Assembly: GCA_958295665.1 (NCBI GenBank)
Contig: OY282559.1
Span: forward strand, 264,406,057-264,470,056
Direction: 5' to 3'
DNA: 64,000 nucleotides
Source of the DNA: Tipula vernalis
Lineage: Eukaryota > Arthropoda > Insecta > Diptera > Tipulidae
In this document: positions 47,241-54,662 of the stretch, one piece after another
Layout: each line of letters starts with the position of its first letter
Position numbering within the stretch: position 1 is the first letter of the stretch
The notes under the pieces: model-generated
Seen by the model: the letters and a program-made list of their open reading frames with translations, nothing else
Told to the model about the DNA's origin: nothing
The model's database searches: none
Made by a program: the position numbers and the translations under genes

Positions 47241-47936
47241 ATGTATATGGTTAAACCGTTTACAATGATGGTTGCGGGACCCTCAGGGTGTGGAAAAACA
47301 ACTTTCGTTTTAAATTTATTAAAACATTTAAATGATGGTAAAAAATTTAATAAAATTGTGTGGTGTAATGGAAACTCAAAAGCGATACCACAAGATATCT
47401 ATGAAACAAATGAAATAGAAATTATAAAAAATATCCCAGATACTTTTGAGAATTGCGAAGACGGAAGTATCATAATATTAGATGATCTAATGACAGAAGC
47501 GTATAATAAAAATATTTTTGAACTTTTTACCAAAGGTTCACATCATAATAATTTATCTATTATTTTAGTAACTCAGAATGTGTTTCATCAGGCAAAATAT
47601 TGTCGAGATATTTCTTTAAATTGTAAATATCTTGTAGTTTTTAAAAATCCACGAGACAGATCTCAGATTTGTTCTCTAGCCAGACAAATATACCCTGAAA
47701 ACACAGCGGAACTTATGAGGGTATATAATGAAGCTACTTCGAGACCTCATGGTTATTTACTATTTGATTTAACACAATCAGTTAATGATTTATTTCGTTT
47801 CCGTACCGATATCTTAAAAAAAGGCTATTTCACATGCTATTGTCCATCAATTTTATTCGAAAATAAAAAAGTGTGTATAAAAAATGAAACGATTGAAGGC
47901 AAACAAACATATTCTACATGTGCTAAAAAAGTGTAA
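47241..47936 (+). CDS. Polinton A32-like genome-packaging ATPase (FtsK/HerA)
   Basis: This 231-residue protein has the P-loop GPSGCGKT at residues 13-20, Walker B IIILDD at 77-82 and a sensor-like ILVTQN at 108-113. These are the marks of the A32/FtsK-HerA packaging ATPases that pump viral DNA into capsids. The length is normal for Polintons. It is the first plus-strand gene after the left terminal repeat, and its last 53 nt overlap the next gene in another frame. A TATA box lies 33 bp upstream of the ATG. No break or missing catalytic residue is seen. Role in packaging is inferred from the family and from the adjacent capsid genes. Confidence 0.95.
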   Translation: MYMVKPFTMMVAGPSGCGKTTFVLNLLKHLNDGKKFNKIVWCNGNSKAIPQDIYETNEIEIIKNIPDTFENCEDGSIIILDDLMTEAYNKNIFELFTKGSHHNNLSIILVTQNVFHQAKYCRDISLNCKYLVVFKNPRDRSQICSLARQIYPENTAELMRVYNEATSRPHGYLLFDLTQSVNDLFRFRTDILKKGYFTCYCPSILFENKKVCIKNETIEGKQTYSTCAKKV

Positions 47937-48216
47937 CTCAAAAACAAGAAAAGCGCTACTTAAAGTCTGCACCCCTGAAGTTATAAAAACTTTATGTGAA
48001 ATATCACTCAACACATTAAATGGAAACAACAGAATTTCTAAACAGTGTAAAACAAAATTAAAAAAGTATAAAAGAGAACTTCGCGACTTGGCTTGTTCAA
48101 AACTGTGTCTCTCTTCAAAGCGTAAAATTCTTGTACAAAAAGGTGGATTCTTACCCGTTTTAATCAGCACTATTTTATCAGGGTTGATAGGCCAAATAAT
48201 TAATCAGACATCATGA
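47884..48216 (+). CDS. Small basic Polinton protein with C-terminal hydrophobic segment
   Basis: 110 residues, Lys/Arg-rich throughout, ending with QKGGFLPVLISTILSGLIGQII, a hydrophobic tail of about 20 residues. It overlaps the ATPase gene by 53 nt and the next gene by 4 nt (ATGA). Such small basic proteins with a QKGGFLP-like tail recur in insect Polintons. A core-protein or membrane-active virion role is possible (inference). No enzymatic motif is present. Confidence 0.75.
   Translation: MKRLKANKHILHVLKKCNSKTRKALLKVCTPEVIKTLCEISLNTLNGNNRISKQCKTKLKKYKRELRDLACSKLCLSSKRKILVQKGGFLPVLISTILSGLIGQIINQTS
48067..48074 (+). promoter_or_regulatory. Candidate TATA box inside the upstream gene
   Basis: TATAAAAG, identical to that of the ATPase gene, lies 139 bp before the ATG at 48213. 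Confidence 0.35.
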
Positions 48217-49004
48217 GTAATTTACAACGGATGATTGTTATACAACCAGAAATTTTCGAAAAAATTAAAAAAATTTTAATTGATGATAGTAAACTATCGG
48301 AATTAGATAAAAATATGAAATCAATTCTACGTAACAACAAACTAACTGATTTGAATAAGTGGCATCTATATAGACAGAACTTATTAACATATTCATCAAT
48401 GAAAAGAAAAAATGCGTATAAAGATAAATTTAATTTGTATCAACCAGCAATACGTCATGTTCATGAAGTGGGAGTTCAAACTAAAAGAATTATTTCTAAA
48501 AACAAAGATACAAATACAGATGCATCATCAAAAGGTTCTGATAAATATACACAAGCTGATATACCTAAAGCAAAAGAGGAGTACACAGATGCTGATGAAA
48601 AACCTAAGCCAGTGTTTACACAATTAGATGCAGAAGAAACATTTGAAAATAACAGCGATGTATTCGATGATAAAGATGATGATGATGATGATGATGATGA
48701 TGATAATGATAGTATTGTTTCTGATGAGTTTATTAATCCAAAAGAAATTTTACGCGAAAGAATTTCTTCACATTCTAATATGTACAGAACATTTGAAATG
48801 AAGGACGGAACAACAATCTCTGTTCCAACAAAAAAACATATTTTTAAAAAACAAAAAGGTGTTTTTCAGGCTCCAAAACCAGGATCACTACAAACAACTT
48901 CAGACCTACCTCAGAGGAGAAGTGATCGTCCGTTAACAGTTCAAACAATAAAACGTAGTGAACAAGAACGCTTACGAAATCAACCTTGGTCAAGAATTAA
49001 ATAA
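48213..49004 (+). CDS. Polinton protein of unknown function with Asp-rich stretch
   Basis: 263 residues. Residues 1-80 look helical (KIKKILIDDSKLSELDKNM...). The middle is low-complexity and acidic, with a run of about nine Asp at roughly 153-161 encoded by GATGAT repeats. The C-terminal third is basic (KKHIFKKQKG, then QRRSDRPLTV). It sits between the small basic protein and the minor capsid gene, so a structural or assembly role is likely but not shown. The Asp run is prone to slippage, so its length may vary between copies. Confidence 0.75.
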   Translation: MSNLQRMIVIQPEIFEKIKKILIDDSKLSELDKNMKSILRNNKLTDLNKWHLYRQNLLTYSSMKRKNAYKDKFNLYQPAIRHVHEVGVQTKRIISKNKDTNTDASSKGSDKYTQADIPKAKEEYTDADEKPKPVFTQLDAEETFENNSDVFDDKDDDDDDDDDDNDSIVSDEFINPKEILRERISSHSNMYRTFEMKDGTTISVPTKKHIFKKQKGVFQAPKPGSLQTTSDLPQRRSDRPLTVQTIKRSEQERLRNQPWSRIK

Positions 49005-49024
49005 AAATTTTAAAAATAAAAAGT

Positions 49025-49033
49025 TATATAAAG
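49025..49033 (+). promoter_or_regulatory. TATA box of the minor capsid gene
   Basis: TATATAAAG, 50 bp before the ATG at 49075. Confidence 0.55.
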
Positions 49034-49074
49034 GATAAAATCGGTGTTTTAATTTATTAATTTAATAGTTATTA

Positions 49075-49944
49075 ATGAGAACAGTGATGGATAATTTCAC
49101 ATACGTAACTCTTTTAAGTAACAGTTCTTTGAAATATTACCCAAAAAATTCATTATCGAGGTTCACGGTTAAACTCCCAAACACTATAAATTTGGATTCT
49201 AATGAGAAATGGTATGTTGGTCTAACTAACGTCGCTCATACTTCTATAAGTGATGAAACAAAAATTACAATTAAATCGACATCAGAACAAATACTTCCTT
49301 TAGACATAGAATTAATAATATTTTTAAATGCAACTACCTCTAAATTTTATCAAAAAATTGAAGAACCTAATTTCTTTGATCGATATAACTCATCAGCTGA
49401 ATTAGTTAAATTCAATTATAACAAGAATGAACCATATATTCAGCTACCAGTGTTAAAAGATGTTTATCCCTTAATAAAATGTAATCAAGAGTACACACTT
49501 GAGGAATTTTTTGATGTAATATTTTCTCAAATTAGAATAACGCGATGGCCAGAGTTTAAAGAATCTTTAAAAAAGGAAATTAAAAATTTCAAACCAACAA
49601 AACAGATTGAAGCTAAAATAAAAAATGTTAAAGATAGTTATATTGATGTGAATACAAATATCAACCCAATTCCATTTTACATATGTTTTTATTGTAATAT
49701 AATCAAACCGAGAACTATCGGAGATGCATCTGTACCATGTTTGTATATGCATCCTCTAGGAACAGACGCTGATAGAAGCATACCTCGATCGTATCAAATA
49801 GATAATGTTCAATATTGTCCCATTGAAAAGTATAATATATCAGAGATCAGTATTTTAATAACTGATGAAACTGGAGAACAAATCAATTTTAATGATGGAC
49901 TATTTATGACCTACCTAGTACTTCACTTTCGTAAAGGTATATAA
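49075..49944 (+). CDS. Polinton minor capsid (penton-like) protein
   Basis: 289 residues. The N-terminus (YVTLLSNSSLKYYPKN, then RFTVKLP and NEKWYVGLTNV) and the mainly beta-type pattern are those of the single jelly-roll minor capsid (penton) protein of Polintons. It lies between unknown gene 48213-49004 and the pVI-like gene. A second ATG lies three codons downstream (MDNFTY) and may be the real start. The TATA box of the next gene overlaps its stop codon. Confidence 0.8.
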   Translation: MRTVMDNFTYVTLLSNSSLKYYPKNSLSRFTVKLPNTINLDSNEKWYVGLTNVAHTSISDETKITIKSTSEQILPLDIELIIFLNATTSKFYQKIEEPNFFDRYNSSAELVKFNYNKNEPYIQLPVLKDVYPLIKCNQEYTLEEFFDVIFSQIRITRWPEFKESLKKEIKNFKPTKQIEAKIKNVKDSYIDVNTNINPIPFYICFYCNIIKPRTIGDASVPCLYMHPLGTDADRSIPRSYQIDNVQYCPIEKYNISEISILITDETGEQINFNDGLFMTYLVLHFRKGI

Positions 49945-49946
49945 AG
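49938..49946 (+). promoter_or_regulatory. TATA box of the pVI-like gene
   Basis: TATATAAAG overlaps the stop codon of the penton gene and lies 30 bp before the ATG at 49976. Confidence 0.55.
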
Positions 49947-49975
49947 AGGTATCTTACAGATTACATTAATTACAA

Positions 49976-50437
49976 ATGGATAACTATTACGCAAAGTACT
50001 ATGCTAACCAATCAGGTGGTGGTGGGTATAACAATGAAGATTTTGGTCCATTATTACGATCTCAAAGAGTATATCAAAAGGGAAGAGGATTAGGAGGATT
50101 TTTCGCAGGAATATTTCGATACTTGAAACCAATATTAACATCAGCCCTTCAGGGCTTAAAAAGTGAAGCGCTTCAGGTTGGTTCAGACATTCTTCAAACG
50201 CAAAAGCCGATTAATGAAATACTTCGTGATAGATCAATACAAGTGGTTGATAAACTACGAGATAAAGCAGCAGAAAAAATTAAACAAATGTCTGGTACAG
50301 GAGCTAAAAATTCAATAAAAGGCTGTTTGAGAAGCCGTTGTAAACAGTTGAAAGTTGCTCGTGATAGAGTGAAAAAGAGGAAAAATATATTAAAAAATAA
50401 ATCAAACAAGAAACGGATTATTGATATTTTTACATAA
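49976..50437 (+). CDS. pVI-like glycine-rich amphipathic virion protein
   Basis: 153 residues. A Gly-rich N-terminus (QSGGGGYNNEDFG) is followed by GRGLGGFFAGIFRYLKPIL, a glycine-rich amphipathic/hydrophobic stretch, then helical sequence and a very basic C-terminus (KKRKNILKNKSNKKR). This layout is that of adenovirus pVI-type membrane-active proteins described for Polintons and adintoviruses; the match is by character, not by alignment. Its stop and the next gene's start share TAATG. Confidence 0.65.
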   Translation: MDNYYAKYYANQSGGGGYNNEDFGPLLRSQRVYQKGRGLGGFFAGIFRYLKPILTSALQGLKSEALQVGSDILQTQKPINEILRDRSIQVVDKLRDKAAEKIKQMSGTGAKNSIKGCLRSRCKQLKVARDRVKKRKNILKNKSNKKRIIDIFT

Positions 50438-51726
50438 TGACGTTTACAGAATGTATGAAATCAGAACTAGATTTATTTCAACCGCCTTCAATTCAGACAA
50501 GTATTTTAAAAAATGAAGAAGTAGCATACAAGCCTATAACCAGTTTAGAAAATCAGTCGGTTATTGAATTTGCTTGTTACAGTCATGGCGATTCGTATTT
50601 AGATTTATCATCCATAAATTTGTGCCTGAAATTTCAAGTAACTAAAAATGATGGCAAGGTATATATAGACACAGATAAAGATCAGCCTAGTTTGGTAAAC
50701 AATATGCTGCATTCTCTGTTTCATCAAGTCAATATTTCTTTAAATGGGAAGAATATAAATTCAACAGATGGGAATTACAGTTATCGAGCATATTTGGAAC
50801 AACTATTAAATTATGGTGATGATGCATACAAAACACATTTGCAATTGTCAGGATGGAGTTTGGAGACGAAAAATCTCGATAATCTTAATGAAAACGATGG
50901 GTTAAAATTAAGAGCAGCGTTAACTAAAAACAGTAGAATTGTAGAAGTATATGGAAAATTGCATGCTGACATGCTCAATCAACCTTTGTTATTATTAAAC
51001 AATGTAGATTTACGAATTTCGTTAACATTGAACAAACCGGAGTTTTATTTACTCGGTGTTGATACAGATACTTCGATTGTTAAAATAACAGAAGCTACAC
51101 TTTACTTGAGACATGCTCATATAAATCCAAATATTTTAATTGCTCATCACAAAATGCTTGAAAATACAACAGCAAAATACCACTACAAGCGTAATGAAAT
51201 TAAATCATTTACAATTCCTACCGGAGGAAACTCAATTTCACTGGATAATATTGTGTTAGGACAGCTCCCAACAAATCTAATATTTACAATGATAGATAAT
51301 GATGCGTATTCTGGGAAAAGATCTAAGAACCCATATAATTTTAAAAATAATAAAATAACTTCGTTCTCAATTTATATGAATGGGGTTCAAGTTCCTAGTG
51401 CACCGATTGAAATGAATTTCGCAGACGGGGTCAGTTACGCTAGAGCGTATTCAACAATATTTACATCAAGTGGAATTTTACACACACCTCAGGGAAATTT
51501 GATTACCAAAGAAATGTTTAAGAATGGTTATTTCCTATTAGCTTTTGATTTAACTTCAGACATGTCAAGTACTTTATCATGTAACTCTCTAATGAATCAA
51601 GGAAGCTTAAGATTAGAGGCAAGATTTGCAGAAGCTCTTAACTCAACTAAAACATGTCTAGTGTACTTGGAATATGATACTACTCTAGAAATCGATAAAA
51701 ATCGTAATATTATAACGAACTATTAA
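50437..51726 (+). CDS. Polinton major capsid protein (double jelly-roll, hexon-like)
   Basis: 429 residues, matching Polinton major capsid proteins in length and in conserved text: SLVNNMLHSLFHQVNISLNGK, SYRAYLEQLLNYG and HADMLNQPLLLLNNVDLRI. The double jelly-roll fold makes the hexon-like trimers of an icosahedral shell (family knowledge). The frame is complete. It overlaps the pVI-like gene by one base, so the two may share a transcript; no clear TATA box of its own was found. Confidence 0.9.
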   Translation: MTFTECMKSELDLFQPPSIQTSILKNEEVAYKPITSLENQSVIEFACYSHGDSYLDLSSINLCLKFQVTKNDGKVYIDTDKDQPSLVNNMLHSLFHQVNISLNGKNINSTDGNYSYRAYLEQLLNYGDDAYKTHLQLSGWSLETKNLDNLNENDGLKLRAALTKNSRIVEVYGKLHADMLNQPLLLLNNVDLRISLTLNKPEFYLLGVDTDTSIVKITEATLYLRHAHINPNILIAHHKMLENTTAKYHYKRNEIKSFTIPTGGNSISLDNIVLGQLPTNLIFTMIDNDAYSGKRSKNPYNFKNNKITSFSIYMNGVQVPSAPIEMNFADGVSYARAYSTIFTSSGILHTPQGNLITKEMFKNGYFLLAFDLTSDMSSTLSCNSLMNQGSLRLEARFAEALNSTKTCLVYLEYDTTLEIDKNRNIITNY

Positions 51727-51729
51727 TAA

Positions 51730-51738
51730 TATAAATAG
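51730..51738 (+). promoter_or_regulatory. TATA box of the protease gene
   Basis: TATAAATAG, 56 bp before the ATG at 51786. The same string precedes the gene at 52465. Confidence 0.6.
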
Positions 51739-51785
51739 CTCACAATTCTAAAATAAAGAGTTAGTTTGTAACAATACTGTACAAA

Positions 51786-52316
51786 ATGATTGTCAATACA
51801 ATGACTACTTTAGACATTCAAAAAGCATTGAAATCACATAAATTTACTAAGAAGTATTTTCAAGGTGTTTTTGCAATCAACACAATCCCAAAGAGGGTTA
51901 AATCAAAACCTGCTTTATATGTTATTAATACGGATAAATCAAATCAACCAGGGCAACATTGGTTAGCTGTTTATTTTCCATCAAATGGATGTGGAGAATT
52001 TTTTGATTCTTATGGAAGATCAGCAACGAAATATCCTGAGATTAAGAGGTTTCTAAAATGTAACAGTAAATGTATTATATACAATAATAAACAATTACAA
52101 AGTTTATTCACTGGAGTTTGCGGTCAATATTGTTGTATATTTTTGTTAAATAGATGTAAACGTAATTCAATGGAAAAATTTATAAAATTATTTAATATTA
52201 AAAACCAGATTGAAAATGATGTAAAAATAAAGAAACTTTTTAAAAAAGAATTCCCTAAGATTTTAACTACAAGAACAAAAACAAACATGATTCAGCACCT
52301 TTCAGAAATTGCTTAG
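51786..52316 (+). CDS. Adenain-like capsid maturation cysteine protease
   Basis: 176 residues. Catalytic positions expected for the adenovirus protease family are all present: His58 (GQHWLAVY), Asp74 (EFFDSYG, aligned with the adenain acidic residue), Gln105 (oxyanion hole) and Cys112 (GVCGQYCC). The Gln-to-Cys spacing of seven equals that of adenain. It would cleave virion precursor proteins during assembly. The size is normal and the frame is intact. Confidence 0.93.
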   Translation: MIVNTMTTLDIQKALKSHKFTKKYFQGVFAINTIPKRVKSKPALYVINTDKSNQPGQHWLAVYFPSNGCGEFFDSYGRSATKYPEIKRFLKCNSKCIIYNNKQLQSLFTGVCGQYCCIFLLNRCKRNSMEKFIKLFNIKNQIENDVKIKKLFKKEFPKILTTRTKTNMIQHLSEIA

Positions 52317-52400
52317 CTGGTTATTTTAGTTCATCGACAAGAAGAACCAAGAGATGAGATGATTTGTATGTGTGAAAGAGATAGTGCAACTCTTGAAGGG

Positions 52401-52409
52401 TATAAATAG
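52401..52409 (+). promoter_or_regulatory. TATA box that fixes the start of the next gene
   Basis: TATAAATAG lies 64 bp before the ATG at 52465. The reading frame is open upstream of it but has no ATG there, so initiation before the TATA box is unlikely. Confidence 0.55.
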
Positions 52410-52464
52410 GAAAGCTGTTTTTTTATCAAAAGCTAGTTTACATTTGCCTTTAAACCCAAATAAT

Positions 52465-53115
52465 ATGTTTAAAGTAAAAAGCGTTAATAATATAATTAAA
52501 AAAAAGATGGTGACCATACCTAATTTATTGTTGTCTCATACATATTTTTTAAATGATCAACATACATGTTATCTCAACATTGGTTATGATGTTAACACTT
52601 TTAAAACTACTATAATCTTATTCAAAAATACAATGTTTCATACACTAAGTGCTGAAATGTGGACGACTACAATTTTCAATAATTTACAAACAATAAAAAA
52701 TCACTTCAGTTGTGTAAATAACATTTCCTTTGCTGAATTACCAAAAACGAATGGAAATTGTGATGTAAAGCTAACCAGTAGAAATAATGAAAGACGCATT
52801 TTGTTTACGAGTGGTGGGAAGAAAATCGTTTTAAATTCCAAAGAATGGGAACGCTGCTCATCTTTATCATCATTTTTGCAATCAATTATTATCTGGAGCG
52901 AGGCAGTATGGACTGATGTCGCTAATTATTACTTTTTATACTTAGCAAAATGTGTCGATCGGAAAACACATTCTCTACAAATACAGGATTTTTTTATACC
53001 ACCAGTAACAGGATATAACTATTTTAATTATTCAAGATTGTTCAATGAAATACCAGTTTTATGTAAGCAAAAAATAATAAATGATCTTTGTATTCGTACA
53101 AACAAAAATAAATGA
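52465..53115 (+). CDS. Polinton protein of unknown function
   Basis: 216 residues from the first in-frame ATG; the open frame extends upstream to 52363 without an ATG. No membrane span or catalytic motif is evident. A stretch around RRILFTSGGKKIVLNSKEWERC loosely recalls the PC4/p15 single-stranded-DNA-binding coactivator motif (basic strand, then K-x-I-x-L-x-x-x-E-W). This is only a resemblance. It lies between the protease and the convergent BIR gene. Confidence 0.65.
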   Translation: MFKVKSVNNIIKKKMVTIPNLLLSHTYFLNDQHTCYLNIGYDVNTFKTTIILFKNTMFHTLSAEMWTTTIFNNLQTIKNHFSCVNNISFAELPKTNGNCDVKLTSRNNERRILFTSGGKKIVLNSKEWERCSSLSSFLQSIIIWSEAVWTDVANYYFLYLAKCVDRKTHSLQIQDFFIPPVTGYNYFNYSRLFNEIPVLCKQKIINDLCIRTNKNK

Positions 53116-53156
53116 ATAAAAACAATTTATACTTTTTGAAATCTATTTTTTATTTC

Positions 53157-53549
53157 TTAAATATTATTTTTACAATGAATTACACCCTCTTGATTCCATT
53201 TGTTTTGGATGTTATCAATAAACACTTCACCCTTGATGTTTCTAACGTGTTGACATGTGGGAAACCAAAATGCATGTTCTGTCCATATTTCATAGGTGAT
53301 ATTCCAATCTTCGAGAACTCCTTTACAGCTGAAACACTTGATGCAGTCGTCTACACCTGTGTAATAAAATCCAGCTCGAGATAGTTGTAATGGATCAATG
53401 ATCCATTTGTTCCACAACTTCTTGAATGATTTTAATCGATTCTGTATCTTGTTCATACCACCGTTTAAGCCATATAAACCACATGTATCTCCATTTTCCT
53501 CTCGATGTACTGAATCCATTTCGATAAGGTTTTCTCTTTCACATTCCAT
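53157..53549 (-). CDS. Single-BIR inhibitor-of-apoptosis-like protein
   Basis: 130 residues with one BIR domain at about 38-105. The zinc ligands are complete and correctly spaced: C72-x2-C75-x16-H92-x6-C99. Typical BIR residues are kept (RLKSF, SRAGFYYTG, WTEHAFWFPTC). There is no RING and no second BIR. IAP proteins bind and restrain caspases or their antagonists; a virus-like element could use one to keep its host cell alive (inference). The N-terminal 35 residues are unassigned. It is the only gene besides polB on the minus strand; a TATATAG lies about 64 bp upstream (53613-53619). It converges with the gene ending at 53115, leaving 41 bp. Confidence 0.9.
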   Translation of the reverse strand: MECERENLIEMDSVHREENGDTCGLYGLNGGMNKIQNRLKSFKKLWNKWIIDPLQLSRAGFYYTGVDDCIKCFSCKGVLEDWNITYEIWTEHAFWFPTCQHVRNIKGEVFIDNIQNKWNQEGVIHCKNNI

Positions 53550-53678
53550 TTTTTTTTTTTTTTGTTGGACTTTTCACACCTGATTCATGTAATGTTCAAG
53601 TCTTTACTGAGTCTATATAAACTCTTGAATAGTTTTAAATGAGGCCATCCTAGAGGTCACGTGTTTACTTGTCTTTAA

Positions 53679-53930
53679 ATTGTTTTTAAGATAGCAAATT
53701 TAATATGTATGATTAAACATGATTAAACATGTTTCTTTATTGTCTCTTTTTTTTTTTTTTTTTTGCTGATGTGGTTGTTGAAATCATAGGATGCAACGTG
53801 ATACGAGGGCAATTGTTTCTAAGAAAGCAAATTTAATCTGTGTGGTTAAACATGATTAAACATGTTTATGGTCTCTATTTTGCTGATATGGTTGTTGAAA
53901 TCATTGAATGTTACTTGATACCACGCGCGT
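53679..53930. repeat. Imperfect 133-bp tandem duplication between divergent genes
   Basis: Copy 1 starts ATTGTTTTTAAGATAGCAAA at 53679, copy 2 ATTGTTTCTAAGAAAGCAAA at 53812. Both contain GGTT/GATTAAACATGATTAAACATG, a T-rich part, and GCTGAT(G/A)TGGTTGTTGAAATCAT. Copy 1 has a longer T run. It occupies the space between the BIR promoter and that of 54041-54334. Confidence 0.75.
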
Positions 53931-54040
53931 GTTTAAAAGTCATATTAAACCATAATTACTAATTAGTATAAATTATAGTGAGTTTCTTTGAAAATCATCA
54001 GTCTGAGAGTAAGCATAGGATTGTTAACAATCAACCAACC

Positions 54041-54331
54041 ATGGATATTCGAAAACAACTTATAGAAAAACTCAATAACGTGGAAAGGTTTGCAGAGAAA
54101 ACAATAATAAAATTTGAAGATCTGGAGGTGGCTAGAAACTATGTGGTGCAAGAAGTAAAATCAGTCAACACTAGATATGGGGTGAAAATCCTAATAGAGA
54201 CAGAGGAGAACATTATATTTATGCCGGAGCGATTCAACGTTTTTAATGAAATGGAAGTTCAAAACTTAAGCAATTTATGTAAAGATCACTTAATTATGGT
54301 GAAATTAGATAAATATAATGTGCATTTTGTA

Positions 54332-54334
<3 letters not shown>
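54041..54334 (+). CDS. Small conserved-type Polinton protein, unknown function
   Basis: 97 residues from ATG 54041; the frame is open upstream to 53978 but only from a GTG. Readable blocks are FEDLEVARNYVVQEVKSVNTRYG and MPERFNV. The alternation of short beta-like strands suggests a small beta-barrel such as an OB-fold (inference, untested). TATAAATTA lies 66 bp upstream. A run of AAAT repeats (54335-54366) begins at its stop codon. Confidence 0.7.

Positions 54335-54366
<32 letters not shown>
54335..54366. repeat. (AAAT)n microsatellite
   Basis: About eight AAAT units directly after the stop of the preceding gene. Confidence 0.9.
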
Positions 54367-54604
54367 AACAATATTATATAAACTTATTTAGAAAACGTAT
54401 TTAATTTCATTTCAAAACAATCTTAAAATGGTGTTTCGACTCCGCTTCTTCACTGTTATCAACGCTGTGAACAAACCAACTAGCATTTATGATGTTCTAG
54501 ATTTAAATTATTAACTCATTCATTTTGTTGAATGTTGCAGTGATCATAATCTTAGATATCTTTCGCTTTAAATAAATCCCAAACATTATGTGGAAAAATT
54601 ATTT

Positions 54605-54613
54605 TATATATAA
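54605..54613 (+). promoter_or_regulatory. TATA box of the integrase gene
   Basis: TATATATAA, 50 bp before the ATG at 54663. A second TATATATAAA touches the ATG and is too close to serve it. Confidence 0.45.
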
Positions 54614-54662
54614 CAATCCAAAGTTCATAAGCTTTCATTAATACTTCGACCACATATATAAA

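Noticed and set aside
52372..52464. Upstream extension of the unknown Polinton gene starting at GTG 52372
   Set aside because: A GTG start is not expected in an animal element, and a TATA box lies inside this stretch, so ATG 52465 was chosen.
53978..54040. Upstream extension of the small Polinton gene starting at GTG 53978
   Set aside because: No ATG; the TATA box at 53967 would place the transcription start within it. ATG 54041 was used.
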